From: Nereocystis luetkeana | Lineage: Eukaryota > Sar > Phaeophyceae > Laminariales > Laminariaceae | Assembly (NCBI GenBank): GCA_031213475.1 | Contig: JARUPZ010000012.1 | Span: forward strand, 5,025,530 to 5,089,529 | Direction of reading: 5' to 3' | DNA length: 64,000 nucleotides | In this document: piece after piece, positions 10,408-21,511 of the stretch | How the letters are laid out: each line of letters starts with the position of its first letter | How positions within the stretch are numbered: position 1 is the first letter of the stretch | The notes under the pieces: model-generated | Seen by the model: the letters and a program-made list of their open reading frames with translations, nothing else | What the model was told of the DNA's origin: nothing | The model's database searches: none | Program-made: the position numbers and the translations under genes

Positions 10408-12119
10408 CTAGAAAATAATTCCACGTCCGAAAACGCTCGCCGCCGCAGTGTCTGCAGCGTAGCCAAGCCCAACCACCCCTAGTCCAGCGGCCGATGCGAT
10501 CAACGCCAATCTTGGTCCCGCTATAACAGCCATATCAGTATATCACCACGAACCCAACGAGACAAGTGTGCGTGGTGACGGGGGAGCGGGGAGCGAGGGG
10601 GGGGCGGGGGGGGGGGGAGGGACAGGGCTAAGGAGGGGTCGTAGCTGAGCTACGGTACGATATCGCTATGGCTTATATATCATTAGCGGCGGAGAGAGGC
10701 AAGTATACTGGAGTGTAAGTTTGATGGGGAGTAAGGAACATTATGCTGCTGGCATTCAAAGACAAACATCAGACTGACCCAAACCAACCAACAAACCGAA
10801 CACCAAACAACCAAACCAACCAACCAGCCAGCCAACCAACCAACCGACCAGCCAGCCAACCGACCAATCGGCCAACCAATCGACCAACCCACCAACTACC
10901 CAACCAACCAACAAGGCAGAAAATATACGAAACACCGGGTATGCCGCCCAGGATGCATAGTATACCGCAAAACACGCAAAAATGACACACCTCTTGGGGA
11001 GAATTTCAGAGACGAGTTTCTCCGAAACTTGAGCCTTAAGGAGGCACACAGAACGAATATATACGGCGGTGTTGGGAAGATATCGTCGAGATTATCTTTC
11101 CATAGACACATCCGCTCGCTCGCTCGGCGTTTGCATCGTCCCCATAGTCGAGTGAAACAAATCAGCGTGAAAGCTCGTCCTAGGGTGTGTGCTATCTTGC
11201 CACACATTTTTACGGTCTATCACACGGCTGGCACCGAACCAACCAACCTACCAATCAACCAAACAATCAACCAACCAACCAACCAACCAACCAATCAAAC
11301 AACCAACCAACAACGCAGAAATGTACGGAAATACGCTACCAGGGGTGTTTGTACAGTATGCGGCAGCTACGTACATGCTACAGTCAGGGCGTATTTTACC
11401 TGTTGACTTGTAGAGAAGGCCTGTTGAGGCCCCCGCCAGCAGCGGGTTGATGATGTCCCCCAGACCAGCTTGCTGAACCGGGCCCAGCTGGTCCACCTCG
11501 CAGTAGTCCAACAAAGACTCCGCGCAAGTGTAGTACGTCGCTGCGGAAGCGCACAAAAACATCAAACGGACCAGCGACCAGGGGGTGGGGGGGGGGGAAG
11601 GGGTACTCATGCCATGCATGGCCGTAGTCGTGTGCCCACCATAGACCCTCTCATCCCAACAATGTCGGGACGGAGCACGTCGGGTTTTTACCGACCAGGC
11701 AGACATTGCTTGCTCGCACCAAGCTCGCGAACCGCGTCGAGAGGTGTTCGGCGAGTCGCACAAAGGGCGAGCTGCATCCTGCAAATAATCGCTTGTGAGG
11801 CGGACTCGCGTACATGGCATCGAGTACACCCCCCTCCCCTCTCCACCCCAAGCACTGACAGCCTCCTCACCGAGGACGGCGAAGGTGTTGCCGTACAGTG
11901 ACCCCTTTTTCCCGGCGTGGTTCATGACGCTGTTCAGCAGCACCCTCGATCGACGGTTGGGCGCCTTGGCGAAGCCTTCCCGTACCCCCATTGCCCCTCC
12001 CCCAAAAATACCTGCGCGGAACCGTTCGAGAGAAGACCACAACGACGACGACGGCGGCGAACAAACATCAACACCAAGACTACCAACAACTACGACGACA
12101 TCGACGACAACAGCAACAG

Positions 12120-12150
<31 letters not shown>

Positions 12151-13189
12151 AAACAACACCGACGATCGATGGATCGATCGATGCGCACATTACATGACAC
12201 GTGCGTAGTTGGTAGTGCGGGGACTAGGCGGGATGTGGTGGCGGTTTGGGTCGGCTTTGTTCGGTTTTGGTTTGGTTTGGTTTTGGTTTGGTTTGGTTCG
12301 GTTTGGTTTGGTGTGTTCCAAGTTTGATTTGGTTTGGTCAGGTTTGGCGCAATGCGAAACTGTGAGATGCGGTACGGTACGGTGCGGCACGGCATGGCAC
12401 GGTACGGCACGCTACGGAAAAGTAAAGGACGGCACAGCGGTAGTACCGTACGAGACAGTACCGAGTACATCACCCATGCAAAACAATGAAACTGTCGGAA
12501 AAAACACTGGTTTTCAGTATTTTCGGTCCCTCACCGGCAAGGTAAAACGCCCCGGCGTTGTACGGCGTGCGCTCGAAAAAGCTCCTCCCCTTGATGTTAT
12601 AATCCAAGTAGTCTGGCTCCTTTCCCTTTTAGGACGCGCAGAACGCAATCAAGCAGCCGGGCAGCAAGGAGACATTTGAAGGCGCAGGCAAGCAAGCAAA
12701 GGCAGGCAAGGCACACGTCACCGTCGTCTCCTGACCTCTCCCCCCCTCCCCCTCCCCCTCCCCCTCCCCCGCCGCTATATGCCACCCCCTCGCCCCCCCT
12801 CCACTTCCGTCCCGTCCCCTTCCCCTCTCCACCCGCAGGCATCTAGGAGGCGCAGGAAGCAAGGCAGGCAGGCAGGCAGGCAGGCAAAGGCACATGCTGC
12901 CTCCGCCTCCTGACCTCGTCTCCCTTCCTTCCCTCCTCCTCAACTCCACTTCCCCTCTCGCCATGCTACCCCCCCCCCCCCCCTCTCCATTCCTCCACTC
13001 CCCCCCCCCCTCTTCCCCTCCCCTCCCCACGCCTCACCCCTGCCCCTCTCCCTCTCAACCCTTTCCTCACCTGCGCGGCCCCACCATACATCTTGCCCAG
13101 ATCGACATTTTGTAGCTGCGGCAGCTTAAGCGGTCCGTACTTGGCGCTAGCATCGCTGTAAGGGTCTTGCGGCCCTCCGCTCTCCGTTT
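10408..13189 (-). CDS. TIM23: Mitochondrial inner-membrane translocase subunit Tim23 (5' end missing)
   Basis: Tim23 forms the channel of the TIM23 complex that imports presequence proteins across the mitochondrial inner membrane. Minus-strand exons found are 13189-13071, 12616-12535, 12011-11871, 11540-11400 and 10520-10408, all GT-AG with matching phases, about 198 codons. Landmarks in order are [43 protein letters not shown] joined to [48 protein letters not shown] and [15 protein letters not shown]. These are the four-helix PRAT-family core with the usual final KST-AG motif. The first listed exon begins in phase 1 (AA ACG), so a start exon ending in G lies upstream; 16185-16047 is phase-compatible but unproven. 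Introns carry C-tailed repeats and (CCAA)n, (AAC)n and (GGTTT)n arrays. A 303-residue open frame at 11248-12159 spans two of these exons and an intron and is not a single-exon gene. Confidence 0.92.
10780..10915 (+). repeat. (CCAA)n array, TIM23 last intron
   Basis: Imperfect CCAA tetranucleotide run. A sister array is at 11236-11315 in the same intron. Confidence 0.88.
11582..11850 (-). repeat. C-tailed repeat filling a TIM23 intron
   Basis: It occupies most of the 330-bp intron between exons 12011-11871 and 11540-11400. Both edges carry the family's terminal motif pointing outward: a G run plus GTACTC at 11582-11612 and GAGTACACCCCCC at 11822-11835. Confidence 0.82.
12250..12425 (+). repeat. 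(GGTTT)n and (ACGGC)n arrays, TIM23 intron
   Basis: GGTTTGGTTTGG-type run to about 12345, then GGTACGGCACGG-type run. Confidence 0.85.
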
Positions 13190-13267
13190 CTAACACCGTG
13201 GAACGGGGAAAGGGTAAGGGGGATGGGACGACCGGGTAACCGTAAATTTAACCACCAAACGCCGGTA

Positions 13268-13700
13268 GGGGAGAGGGGGGGATGGAGGAGGGGGGATGGA
13301 GGAGGGGGGGTGTACTCGATAGGAAAATATGTACTCGATTTCGTGCATGTCCGTAGTCATAGGACCATAGACCCTCGCATCCCTACAACGCCGGGACGGA
13401 GCATGTCGGGTTTTCACCGACCAGGCAGACATTGCTTGCGCCAAGCGCGAAACGCCGTGAGGTGTCTGGCGAGTCGCATGAAGGGTGAGCTGCGTCCTAC
13501 TGAGAGCCGCTTGTGAGGCGGACTTGCACATGGATGACAGCTTCAATAAAATAAGTTCATTTCCGGCGTAGCCACTTCCAGAGACAGCAATGGGAGTACT
13601 ATGTAACTTCCTCTTGGATGCCTTACCCTAACCCTATTGATACGACAATCCCCCTAATAATAGTGCGGAGTAAAGGTTGGTCACCTCGCACAGATGATCT
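13268..13700 (-). repeat. C-tailed repeat, long copy 5' of a TIM23 exon
   Basis: From a G-rich edge (13268-13308) and GTACTCGAT to a distal part ending near ATGATCTAACTCGAC (13693-13710). The same distal part is shared with the copy at 61240-61840. It includes a CCCTAACCCTA stretch that is not a telomere. Confidence 0.8.
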
Positions 13701-14077
13701 AACTCGACGGGGGGAGGGGGGGAGAGGTGGAGGTGAAGGGCGGGGGGGGTGGGAGATGGAGGGGGGGGAAGGGGAGAGGGGCGGGGTGGAAGAGGGGGAT
13801 TGAAATATGAAGGGAGACAGAGAAGCACAATACCGTTGCAGGAGTAGGTGATTAGGAAGTTGGGAGGGTGAGGATTTGGCCCGGCAGACAGGAGGGAGAC
13901 TAGGCCTTGCTTTTTCCCACTCGTATACGACGGCGATTCTGCTCCGAACATACCCTGAGGTCGATATACAAAACTGGTACACTTTGTAACCTATATATTG
14001 CGATCGCGCCACAGAGTGCAGAGTGGAGAGTGGAGAAGCCAGGGATGCTGTTCGTTCCGGATCTACCAGCAATGGCG

Positions 14078-14172
14078 GTTAACCTCTTTGAAACTGCAGC
14101 CCCGTTTATAGGGACGAACCAGTCAAATTCTACGCAGTTTGTCCCCAAAACGAGACTGCAAGCCTTAAGGAG
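14078..14172. repeat. AACCGCAGTCCCG hairpin MITE, diverged
   Basis: TTAACCTCTTTGAAACTGCA and TTTGTCCCCAAAACGAGACT arms. Confidence 0.72.
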
Positions 14173-15074
14173 GTCGAGAGCTCGAGGGGAACGTATCGAC
14201 AGTCGCCCTTGGCAGGCGTTCCGGATGCGAAATGGCAAACTGGTCTGCAGTCTGCAGGGGTGAGCGCTACTGCTGTAGGCTAGTTATCAACAGCGCATTT
14301 GATCGCCGATCGGGTTTTTGGGGTGCACGTCCAAGGCCTCGTTTGGGCCTTTATCATACTGGTTCTAGTGTGAGGGAGCGGTCAGCCAACGGGTCAAACC
14401 GCTGCCTTTTCTGTGGTACTGGTACGTACGTATCACTGGGGACGGAAACATACGGAACGTCCGAATATAGTCATGCAGACCAAAATGGTCCTTACATCTG
14501 GTTCGTTCAGAGTGGTGCCCGGTGGTATATTTGCCAGAGAAGGGGCCACCACTTCCGTTCTCCACGTTTCGTCCTCTCAACAGAGCTCACGTTGGCGTGA
14601 GGCACCAGCTAGGCGGTCAAGCCACTCGGACGCGAGGCTTAGGAACATAGCTTCGTATAAATACACAACTGCTGCTGCTGCTGCTGTTTATCTTCCCTTG
14701 TGTGTTGATATACGTACGAGTATGTGCTGCTCTGTAGCGCACTTGTAGCTTAGCTGCTTAGTTTGCCCAAAAGGCGATACGACTTGTTCGTGGATCACGT
14801 GCCACCTATATGCCGGTCAGTACCGTTTTCAAAGCGTTGGCTCAGGCGGGACAACGTGGAGGGACAATCAGGCTTGGTATATAGAAGGGCGCCTGACGCC
14901 CCATGCCTCGTCCATGCCTGGTATACAAGTAGCCATCCCCACCCCCGTGGTACGCCAGCCACACCCACCATACAAGCAGCACCGGCAGTCATGCATACGT
15001 AAGAAACCGAAATACTGGTTCAGGCTACGATTTCTTATTCGCAAGGGTCGCAAGGATCAGGGTTGGACACGTCG

Positions 15075-15325
15075 CACAGATGACCTACGGATAGATCATC
15101 TACAGATAGATCATCTACAGATAGACCATCTAGATAGCTGCTATTAAGAGATCCTGAACTGCAGCTATGATATTTTGTGCAGGAAGTACAGATCCAACCC
15201 AGGAAACCTGTTCTACTGTTGTAGATGATGCAGATCATACGGCTCCCACCCGGCAGCATCAGCTAGATCATATAGATCACGCAGATCACGCATAGATCTA
15301 TCTGTCCTGAAATATCTAGATCATG
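15075..15325 (+). repeat. GATC-dense MITE
   Basis: GATCATCTACAGATAGATC at the left, CCAACCCAGGAAACC and CCACCCGGCAGCATC in the middle. Confidence 0.78.
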
Positions 15326-16046
15326 AACAGCAGTGGGATCTACATTGTGGTAGCAACGAAGTGGGGAACGGTGATTTGTCCCACCACTAACTGTGCGTGT
15401 GAAAAAGGTGAGGGTGGGTTCCATGTTCCATGTTCGTTCGACGCAAAAACATACCAGGTACCTACCAGTATCCGAATGTCGCTCCCGAAATTCATGACTT
15501 TCCCGAAAATCTCAGGCTTTAGTTTCTCTTGTGGAGCTCTTTCTTAGAAGAGGGTTTGGATGAGTAGTACGTTCCATCCACAGGCCACAGCGGTGGGCTA
15601 CAGCAGTCGACCACAGCCCCACAGGCACACCGGCCACAGGTACCTGGTACACCTGGACCACAAGTACCAGCTACTGCTGCATATTCGTACCAGGTACGAA
15701 AGAAGCGGGGTGAACGTGCTACGTACCGTCCAGCGGTCCACCAGGCGCAAAGGTCTGCCAAGGTCTGCCAGGTACTGATGTTCGTATGTAGAGCTCAACA
15801 CTTGAGCCTACTCGATAGTGCTGCCCACCAATATACCGGCATGTAGCAGTCGCCCACCACTCGTGTGCTCCCTGTTCCTACTACAAGCGCTGCAGAGAGC
15901 AGCAGCAGTGCGGTTATCCTACGCCTGCCTACGTTGTTGATGGTATTGCTTTACGTGGACGAGTTGGCTCTGAGTCTCTTGGGTGGCGTGGCTGTGGCCA
16001 TCAGCTCTGAAGTACTTTGAGGGGCTGGCACGGAGACACGGCGTAC

Positions 16047-16185
16047 CTGATGACATGCTGGCTGCAGCTGGATTCTTGCAGAAGAGATAGGTCGCGTACG
16101 TGCCGAGAGCCAAGCCGGAGAGGACTGTGAGATACGACGGCACACACACGAGACCTTTGGTGGCAACGAAGATGTAGATGTTCAT
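16047..16185 (-). CDS. Candidate first exon encoding one membrane segment
   Basis: A minus-strand ATG at 16185 opens a 46-codon exon ending ATGTCATCAG|GTACG, a good donor in phase 1. The peptide begins MNIYIFVATKGL and has one hydrophobic stretch, SYLTVLSGLALGTYATYLF, followed by CKNP. Its phase fits the first known TIM23 exon at 13189, and the intron would be 2.9 kb. An extra N-terminal membrane helix would be unusual for Tim23, so it could equally be the start of a different small membrane protein. The frame stays open upstream to an ATG at 16290. I do not recognise a family. Confidence 0.33.
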
Positions 16186-16539
16186 AAAACCGTCGAAGGT
16201 TTTGTATTTCCAACAAAATTGAGGGGATAGGGGATGTCGAGGAAACCGGATCTGGCTCACTATTTCTGAGTGGTTCGTCCCTGAAAACATGATTTATTTG
16301 TTGTTGTTGGTTGCCGGTTGTAAGTGGTGGTATCAGGTACGTGCTCTTATCACTACATCACTACCACTTGTTCGCTGCTCTACGATCACTCTTACACTCC
16401 ACAGACTCGAAGAGATGGACTACGAATGAATGCCATATGGACCTCTACTTGTGATAGTATCACGTACCAGGTACCAGGTAGCTATGAGGGGGTGCATCAC
16501 GTAATTGAGGAGACCAGTATGATGAGGAGATACTCCTGC

Positions 16540-16939
16540 TTTTTTCTTTTCTTTTTTTTCTCATCCCATTCATTATCTTCGCACATCTTCTGCTTCTCTC
16601 TCTCCTTCCAACTCGTAGCTCAGATCCGGGGTCACATAGCAGGCTCTTCTCCCCCCTTCCCGCTACGGTACGTGCCTTCATTTTTGTCGCGAGAAGATTT
16701 TAGCCTTTTCTTCCCTCGTCGACTCGCATCGAATCGTGCCTACCCACGCTGCAAGGCGCTCTCAACAATTGAATCCTTTTTTATTTTTGCAAATAAAGTC
16801 AAAGTCCGACCCACCTGGGGCTCGAACCCAGGACTCAAACAAGTAGAAAGCTTTATTTTTACCAATCCGTCGGAGGATAAAAAAAAAAAAAAAAAGTAGA
16901 ATTCGAGGTTAACCACTTGAACCACCGGGGCGACCGGCC
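16540..16939 (-). mobile_element. tRNA-derived SINE with a 47-nt poly(A) insert
   Basis: On the minus strand the head GCCCCGGTGGTTCAAGTGG is followed by GGTTCGAGCCCC and a body ending GGGATGAG with an A-rich tail. A 47-nt segment (16847-16893) ending in about 15 A sits in the head between duplicated AAGTAG. Confidence 0.82.
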
Positions 16940-17069
16940 ATATAAATATAAATAGACCAAAATACGTACCAGGTACGACGTACGGGCATACATATATGAG
17001 ATCATCACGTGACGTGCTATTATTAATGATGATAATACTGAAGTGTCGTACCTGGTATAGTAAAATAGT

Positions 17070-17199
17070 AGTACAGCAGTAGCAGTAGTGGTAGTAGTAG
17101 GAGTAGCAGTAGTATAGTAGCAGTAGTAGTAGTAGCAGTAGTAGTAGTAGTAGTAGTAGTATATTAATAGTAGTAGTAGCAGCAGTACCAGTAGTAGTG

Positions 17200-17244
<45 letters not shown>

Positions 17245-17345
17245 TTAATAGTAGTAGTAGTAGTAGTAGTAGTAGTATTTAATAGTAGTAGTAGTAGTGG
17301 TAGAAGTATAGCAGAAGTAGTATTAATAGTAGTAATTTAGTAGTA
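17070..17345 (+). repeat. (AGT)n microsatellite, about 275 bp
   Basis: Long imperfect run of GTA/AGT triplets. Confidence 0.9.
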
Positions 17346-19359
17346 GTACGGAACGGGGGGGGGGGTGCACAGCGGGACCGTGCACGAAAGGGGGGGGGGG
17401 GGGATTGCGCGGCGGGACCACGCGGGACGAGGGAGAATTTGCGCGTTGGGGCCTCGCACGGGAAGGGGAGGAAGTGCCAGTCGGGGTGTGTGATCAGACC
17501 AGGGACGGGAGGTATTTCGTTCGGCGGGGGTTCTGCCTGCACCTTTGAGCAAGCTGCTTTAGAATGGGCAGTAGAATAGGGGGGGGCAAGGGCGTACTCA
17601 TTTATTCGTTGCTTGCTTAGTCATTATTTGACCGTTCATTGATTACGCATGAGCGCGTGGTGAAGGGGTAGTAGGTACGTAAAAGGTGGAAGCTAAAGGG
17701 GTGCTGGGGCTGACGAAGGAATTAATGCAAGACGGGGTAGTGTGGTGGAGATGGTGCCTGTGAGGAAGGGCGGTGGGGGAGGGAGAGAGGTTGGCGGCGC
17801 TGTTCTCAGGTTCGTAGACAGACCCGCAAGAGGACTTGGTTTTCGGACGCTTCGTTCGAAGCGGTTGGCGGGTTGGGCGTGGAGACGGGGGAGTACTGGA
17901 GAAGATGCAGCTTAGTAGAGGAGGACGATTATGAGCAGGAAAAGGGCAGGGATGGGAACCTTCTGTCCAATAATGTTCCTAAGCTAATGAGGACTATCAC
18001 ATCATTCATGGTGCTACATGATATTATTATAGTGGTCACGAAAAACAGCCCACAGCGAAGGGAGAGGGGAGTCGGTGCTGATGAGAGGGAACACAAGTTC
18101 ATTCTCGGTGCGGTAGGTAATTAGCTTACAGTAACTAACTGCATCAGAAGCAGTATGGAAGGGATTATTAAAAGAGCAGGACTGGCAAAACCAGGACGTT
18201 GGAGTGGAGGGAACGGAGAACATGTATACCTGGTATATGTGTTTGGGGGTTTTGCACGCCGTTACCCACTCAACTCCTCGGCGAGTCTTGCGAAGTTGGC
18301 TCGAAGGACGCACTCTGCTCAACGTCGGAGGATGTGGGTAAAGCTTGAGAGTGTTAGGCCAGAGAAGGGGAATTGGTTGGGGATGGCGATAAACGAGTGG
18401 GAGCATGTTGGTGAGCCGACGGGGTTTACGTGGCCTCCTGCGCAGGGAGAAAACATATACCAAGGAGGCGATCATGGCGGGAGAATGTCTTCGTACTCTT
18501 CAATATATGCAGACACAACTATCATCACGTGAAGAAAAGAGCGATCACCAACAATATCCACGAAATTATTGAGCGAGGCACGAAACATTTGGGCTCCATG
18601 GCTCACAGATCGACTGCTGCTACTACTGTTGCTGCTGCTCTTGCAAAATAAGGTGACGAATGAGCGCAACACACCCCCATCCACCCACGCAAAATAAATA
18701 ACCCATGAACGAAAATAATAGAACCATGAACGAAAAACACCTGGTGCCCGATCATTCTTATCTCGCTGATTGATTCTCATGGCGAATCTGATTGTTGCAT
18801 AAAAAATATATATATATTATATTGACCACGTATTACTTTTCATGGCATCCCCGTCGTTGACCATGCTCATCCTCTTCCTCCGGGTTCGCTGTCCTTCCCG
18901 TGACCACCGCACCACCAAGACGAAAGACCAACGAACACACTGCGTGCAAAACGCGCACGACTCTCTTTCCCACTTTATATCTTTCCCCGAGCTTTCCTAC
19001 CGCGTGTCCATCCCGCGCATGCAGCCCCCCCCGCCCCCCCAACCCCCCGATCACTATACACTCGTTGTCACGCTGACTACATCCAAGTTCCACACGCTTT
19101 ATTACTACTACTACTACTCTTCTACCCTCTCCCCTTCTAGCTGGCCTTTATTTTGCCACGCATCATCACCATCATGGCGTTTATATTTGAAAAAAACCCG
19201 GTGAAGTCTGGCGAGAAAAAAACACGAGAAAACGCAACCGCTAGTGAATGTAAAGACGGGGGGAACAATACGTAACATGCGCAGGTCAAGAGACAGAAGA
19301 AAAGAAGGGAAGCCCCCCCCCCCCCCCTCCCGTGTACTCAACGCATTATCGTCGATCAA

Positions 19360-20000
19360 TCAAACAAATCAACGATGTCATCTCGCCAGCACTGTCACAC
19401 ACGTTTATTCGTGTCCAGATCGATAGAAAGAGAACGCCGGCCCTTTCCCTTCTCCATGTACTACCTGGTACTCAAAACGCAATCAATCATCGACCAATCA
19501 AATCAAATCGGTCAACGATTATACATTTCTCGCCAGCTGCGTCCACACCGCATCAACTGCAGTAAGGTAGGTAGGTATGCGTGCGCAGGCAGGTCAAGAG
19601 GGGGACCGAAAAAGCCAGCCCTCCCTCCTCCCCAGTACACGAAAAAAACCTGGTGACCATATCGACCAATCAAAACCATTGATATTCTCGTCATTACCCA
19701 GCGATTTTCTAGAATGCCCCCCCAAAAACAAGCTAACCCTCCCTTCTCCCCAATAAATGCTCGGATAAACATTCAACCTATCGACCATTCAAATCAACGA
19801 CGATTTTCGCCAGCGATTTTTAGAACGCCCCCCGCCCTCCCACAAAAAAACAGGTCCCCCCGCAAGTCACGCAAGAGACCGAAAAAGCCAGCCCTCCCTT
19901 CTCCCCAATACTCGAAAAATACCTGGTACGACCTGACTCATATCGACCAATCAAAATCATCGATATTTTCGTCATTACCCAGCGATCTTCTAGAATGACC
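19360..20000 (+). repeat. Degenerate tandem repeats
   Basis: Segments such as CGACCAATCAAA, TTTTCGTCATTACCCAGCGA and CCCTCCCTTCTCCCCAATA recur two to three times with a spacing of about 230-290 bp. Confidence 0.65.
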
Positions 20001-20204
20001 CCCCCCCTCCGAAAAAAACCCCCAGCTCCCCCACCCCACCAGCCGTGGGGAGCAACAAAATAAATGTAGCAACAGCAGTCCCGGGCAGCTCAATCTACAT
20101 GGCTACTTTACGCAACACACACAAACCATGACTGTTTCTGTACGTACCAGTTTTATACCAGGTATGTGTTGTGCCCGCGGAGCGGAATCGGGGGGGGGAG
20201 GCTA

Positions 20205-20935
20205 ACTATACCCATACCCAACAAAAGTCCAACTCTTGATATCCTAATTACAGACATCTACATGACAAGGAGGCGTGGCTATGTCGGCGACAAAAATTAC
20301 CACACCGCGACCACCGTTCTCTCTGATGTGGAGTGGGGACAGAGCTTTGGCGGGATTAGATATTATATCGTGATACCAAAACCGCTACCATAGATCCGTG
20401 GGACATACATCAACGTCAATCCCCTTGCCGCGTGCCCTTTCCCTACCCTGCCCCTATATCCCAATCTTGCTTCGCAGGCCCCACCGTTTGGTGAGAGCGA
20501 ATAAAGCCCGGTTAGGAAAAAACAAAAAAAAACAGAGAGCTGAAAACGGCCACCTGTGTTAGTTTAGTACCGGTGGGAGATGGGCGGAATGATATCGTGA
20601 CATCAAATCAACATCGATATCTTCGCCTCGCGTTTTTTTATTCGCGCGTGCCCCTGCCCTTACACCCTAGTACACTTTGCGCCCCATCGTTTCTTTAGGA
20701 GAGCGAGCGAAGCCGGGTTGGGGGGGAAAAAAATCAACAAGACAAAAAAATACCATCCGAGCTGGGGAGATGGGCGGGATTTATATCGTGATATCAAATA
20801 AACATCGATCTCCTTGCCTAGCACTTTTTTTCCCGCGCGCGTGCCCCTGCTCTTACACCCTAGTATACGCTTCCTTGCTTGCATTGCACCCTCTCGCCGC
20901 ACGAGAGCGAGTGATCGAAGCCGACCTCTAGGTGA
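20205..20935 (+). repeat. Tandem repeats of about 190 bp, three units
   Basis: Units share GATATCRTGATAYCAAA, ACATCGAT, GCGCGTGCCCCTGC and GAGAGCGAGCGAAGCC. Confidence 0.7.
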
Positions 20936-21039
20936 CAACATACTTCGAAGAAAAAAAAAAAAAAACTACGAAAAGTCGAAAGCCGATCGATCACTCGATC
21001 AACACACTCAAAACCAGATAGACGGATCGTCCCATCAAC

Positions 21040-21490
21040 AGTCGGTACGAGTCGTAGTCATTCATTCAGTCAGTCACAGTTTGTTAAAAGACACCCCAAC
21101 CTGTCCGCACCGGCCAGCATCGTCAGAACAAGTAGTCAAGTAGTTACATTACAGATCGACCAGCCTCGCCAGAACAAGTGTTCAGTCATTACAGACCGAC
21201 GACCCGCATGATAACACGACTGATCAATCATACAGACCTACCAGCCTCTTCAGTGCGAGTAGTCAGTCAATACAGACCGACCAGTCTCAGTACGAGTAGT
21301 CAAGTCAGTCACCCTGTCGTAAGGTGTTCACCAGCGACCATAAAGACCGACCCACCAGTCTCTTCAGTACAGGTAACAAGACCACCAATCCGTATAGACC
21401 GTCCAGTCAGTACGAGTAATCAATCAGCCAGTCAGTCATCGTTCATCAGAGACCACATAATACAGACAGACCAGCCTCGTCAGCTATAAG
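21040..21490 (+). repeat. Minisatellite, about 40-60-bp irregular units
   Basis: Repeats of ACAGACCGACCAGYCTC and ACGAGTAGTCAAGTCAGTC, ending just beside the FYVE-gene stop. Confidence 0.75.
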
Positions 21491-21511
21491 TAGCAGTCCA
21501 GTAGTGGCCGT

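Larger units (their letters stand above)
13190..21511. other. Gene-poor block between TIM23 and the FYVE gene
   Basis: It holds one candidate exon (16185-16047), one SINE, MITEs, an (AGT)n run, tandem repeats and many TACCWGGTA words. Open frames at 17873-18532 look weakly protein-like, but I found no splice pair or family. Confidence 0.6.

Noticed and set aside
11248..12159. 303-residue minus-strand open frame
   Set aside because: It joins two real TIM23 exons with the intron between them, an intronic C-tailed repeat and an (AAC)n run; splice sites inside are clear.
13620..13640. Telomere-like CCCTAACCCTA
   Set aside because: Only two units, and it lies inside the distal half of a C-tailed repeat where the sister copy reads CCTTGAAC.
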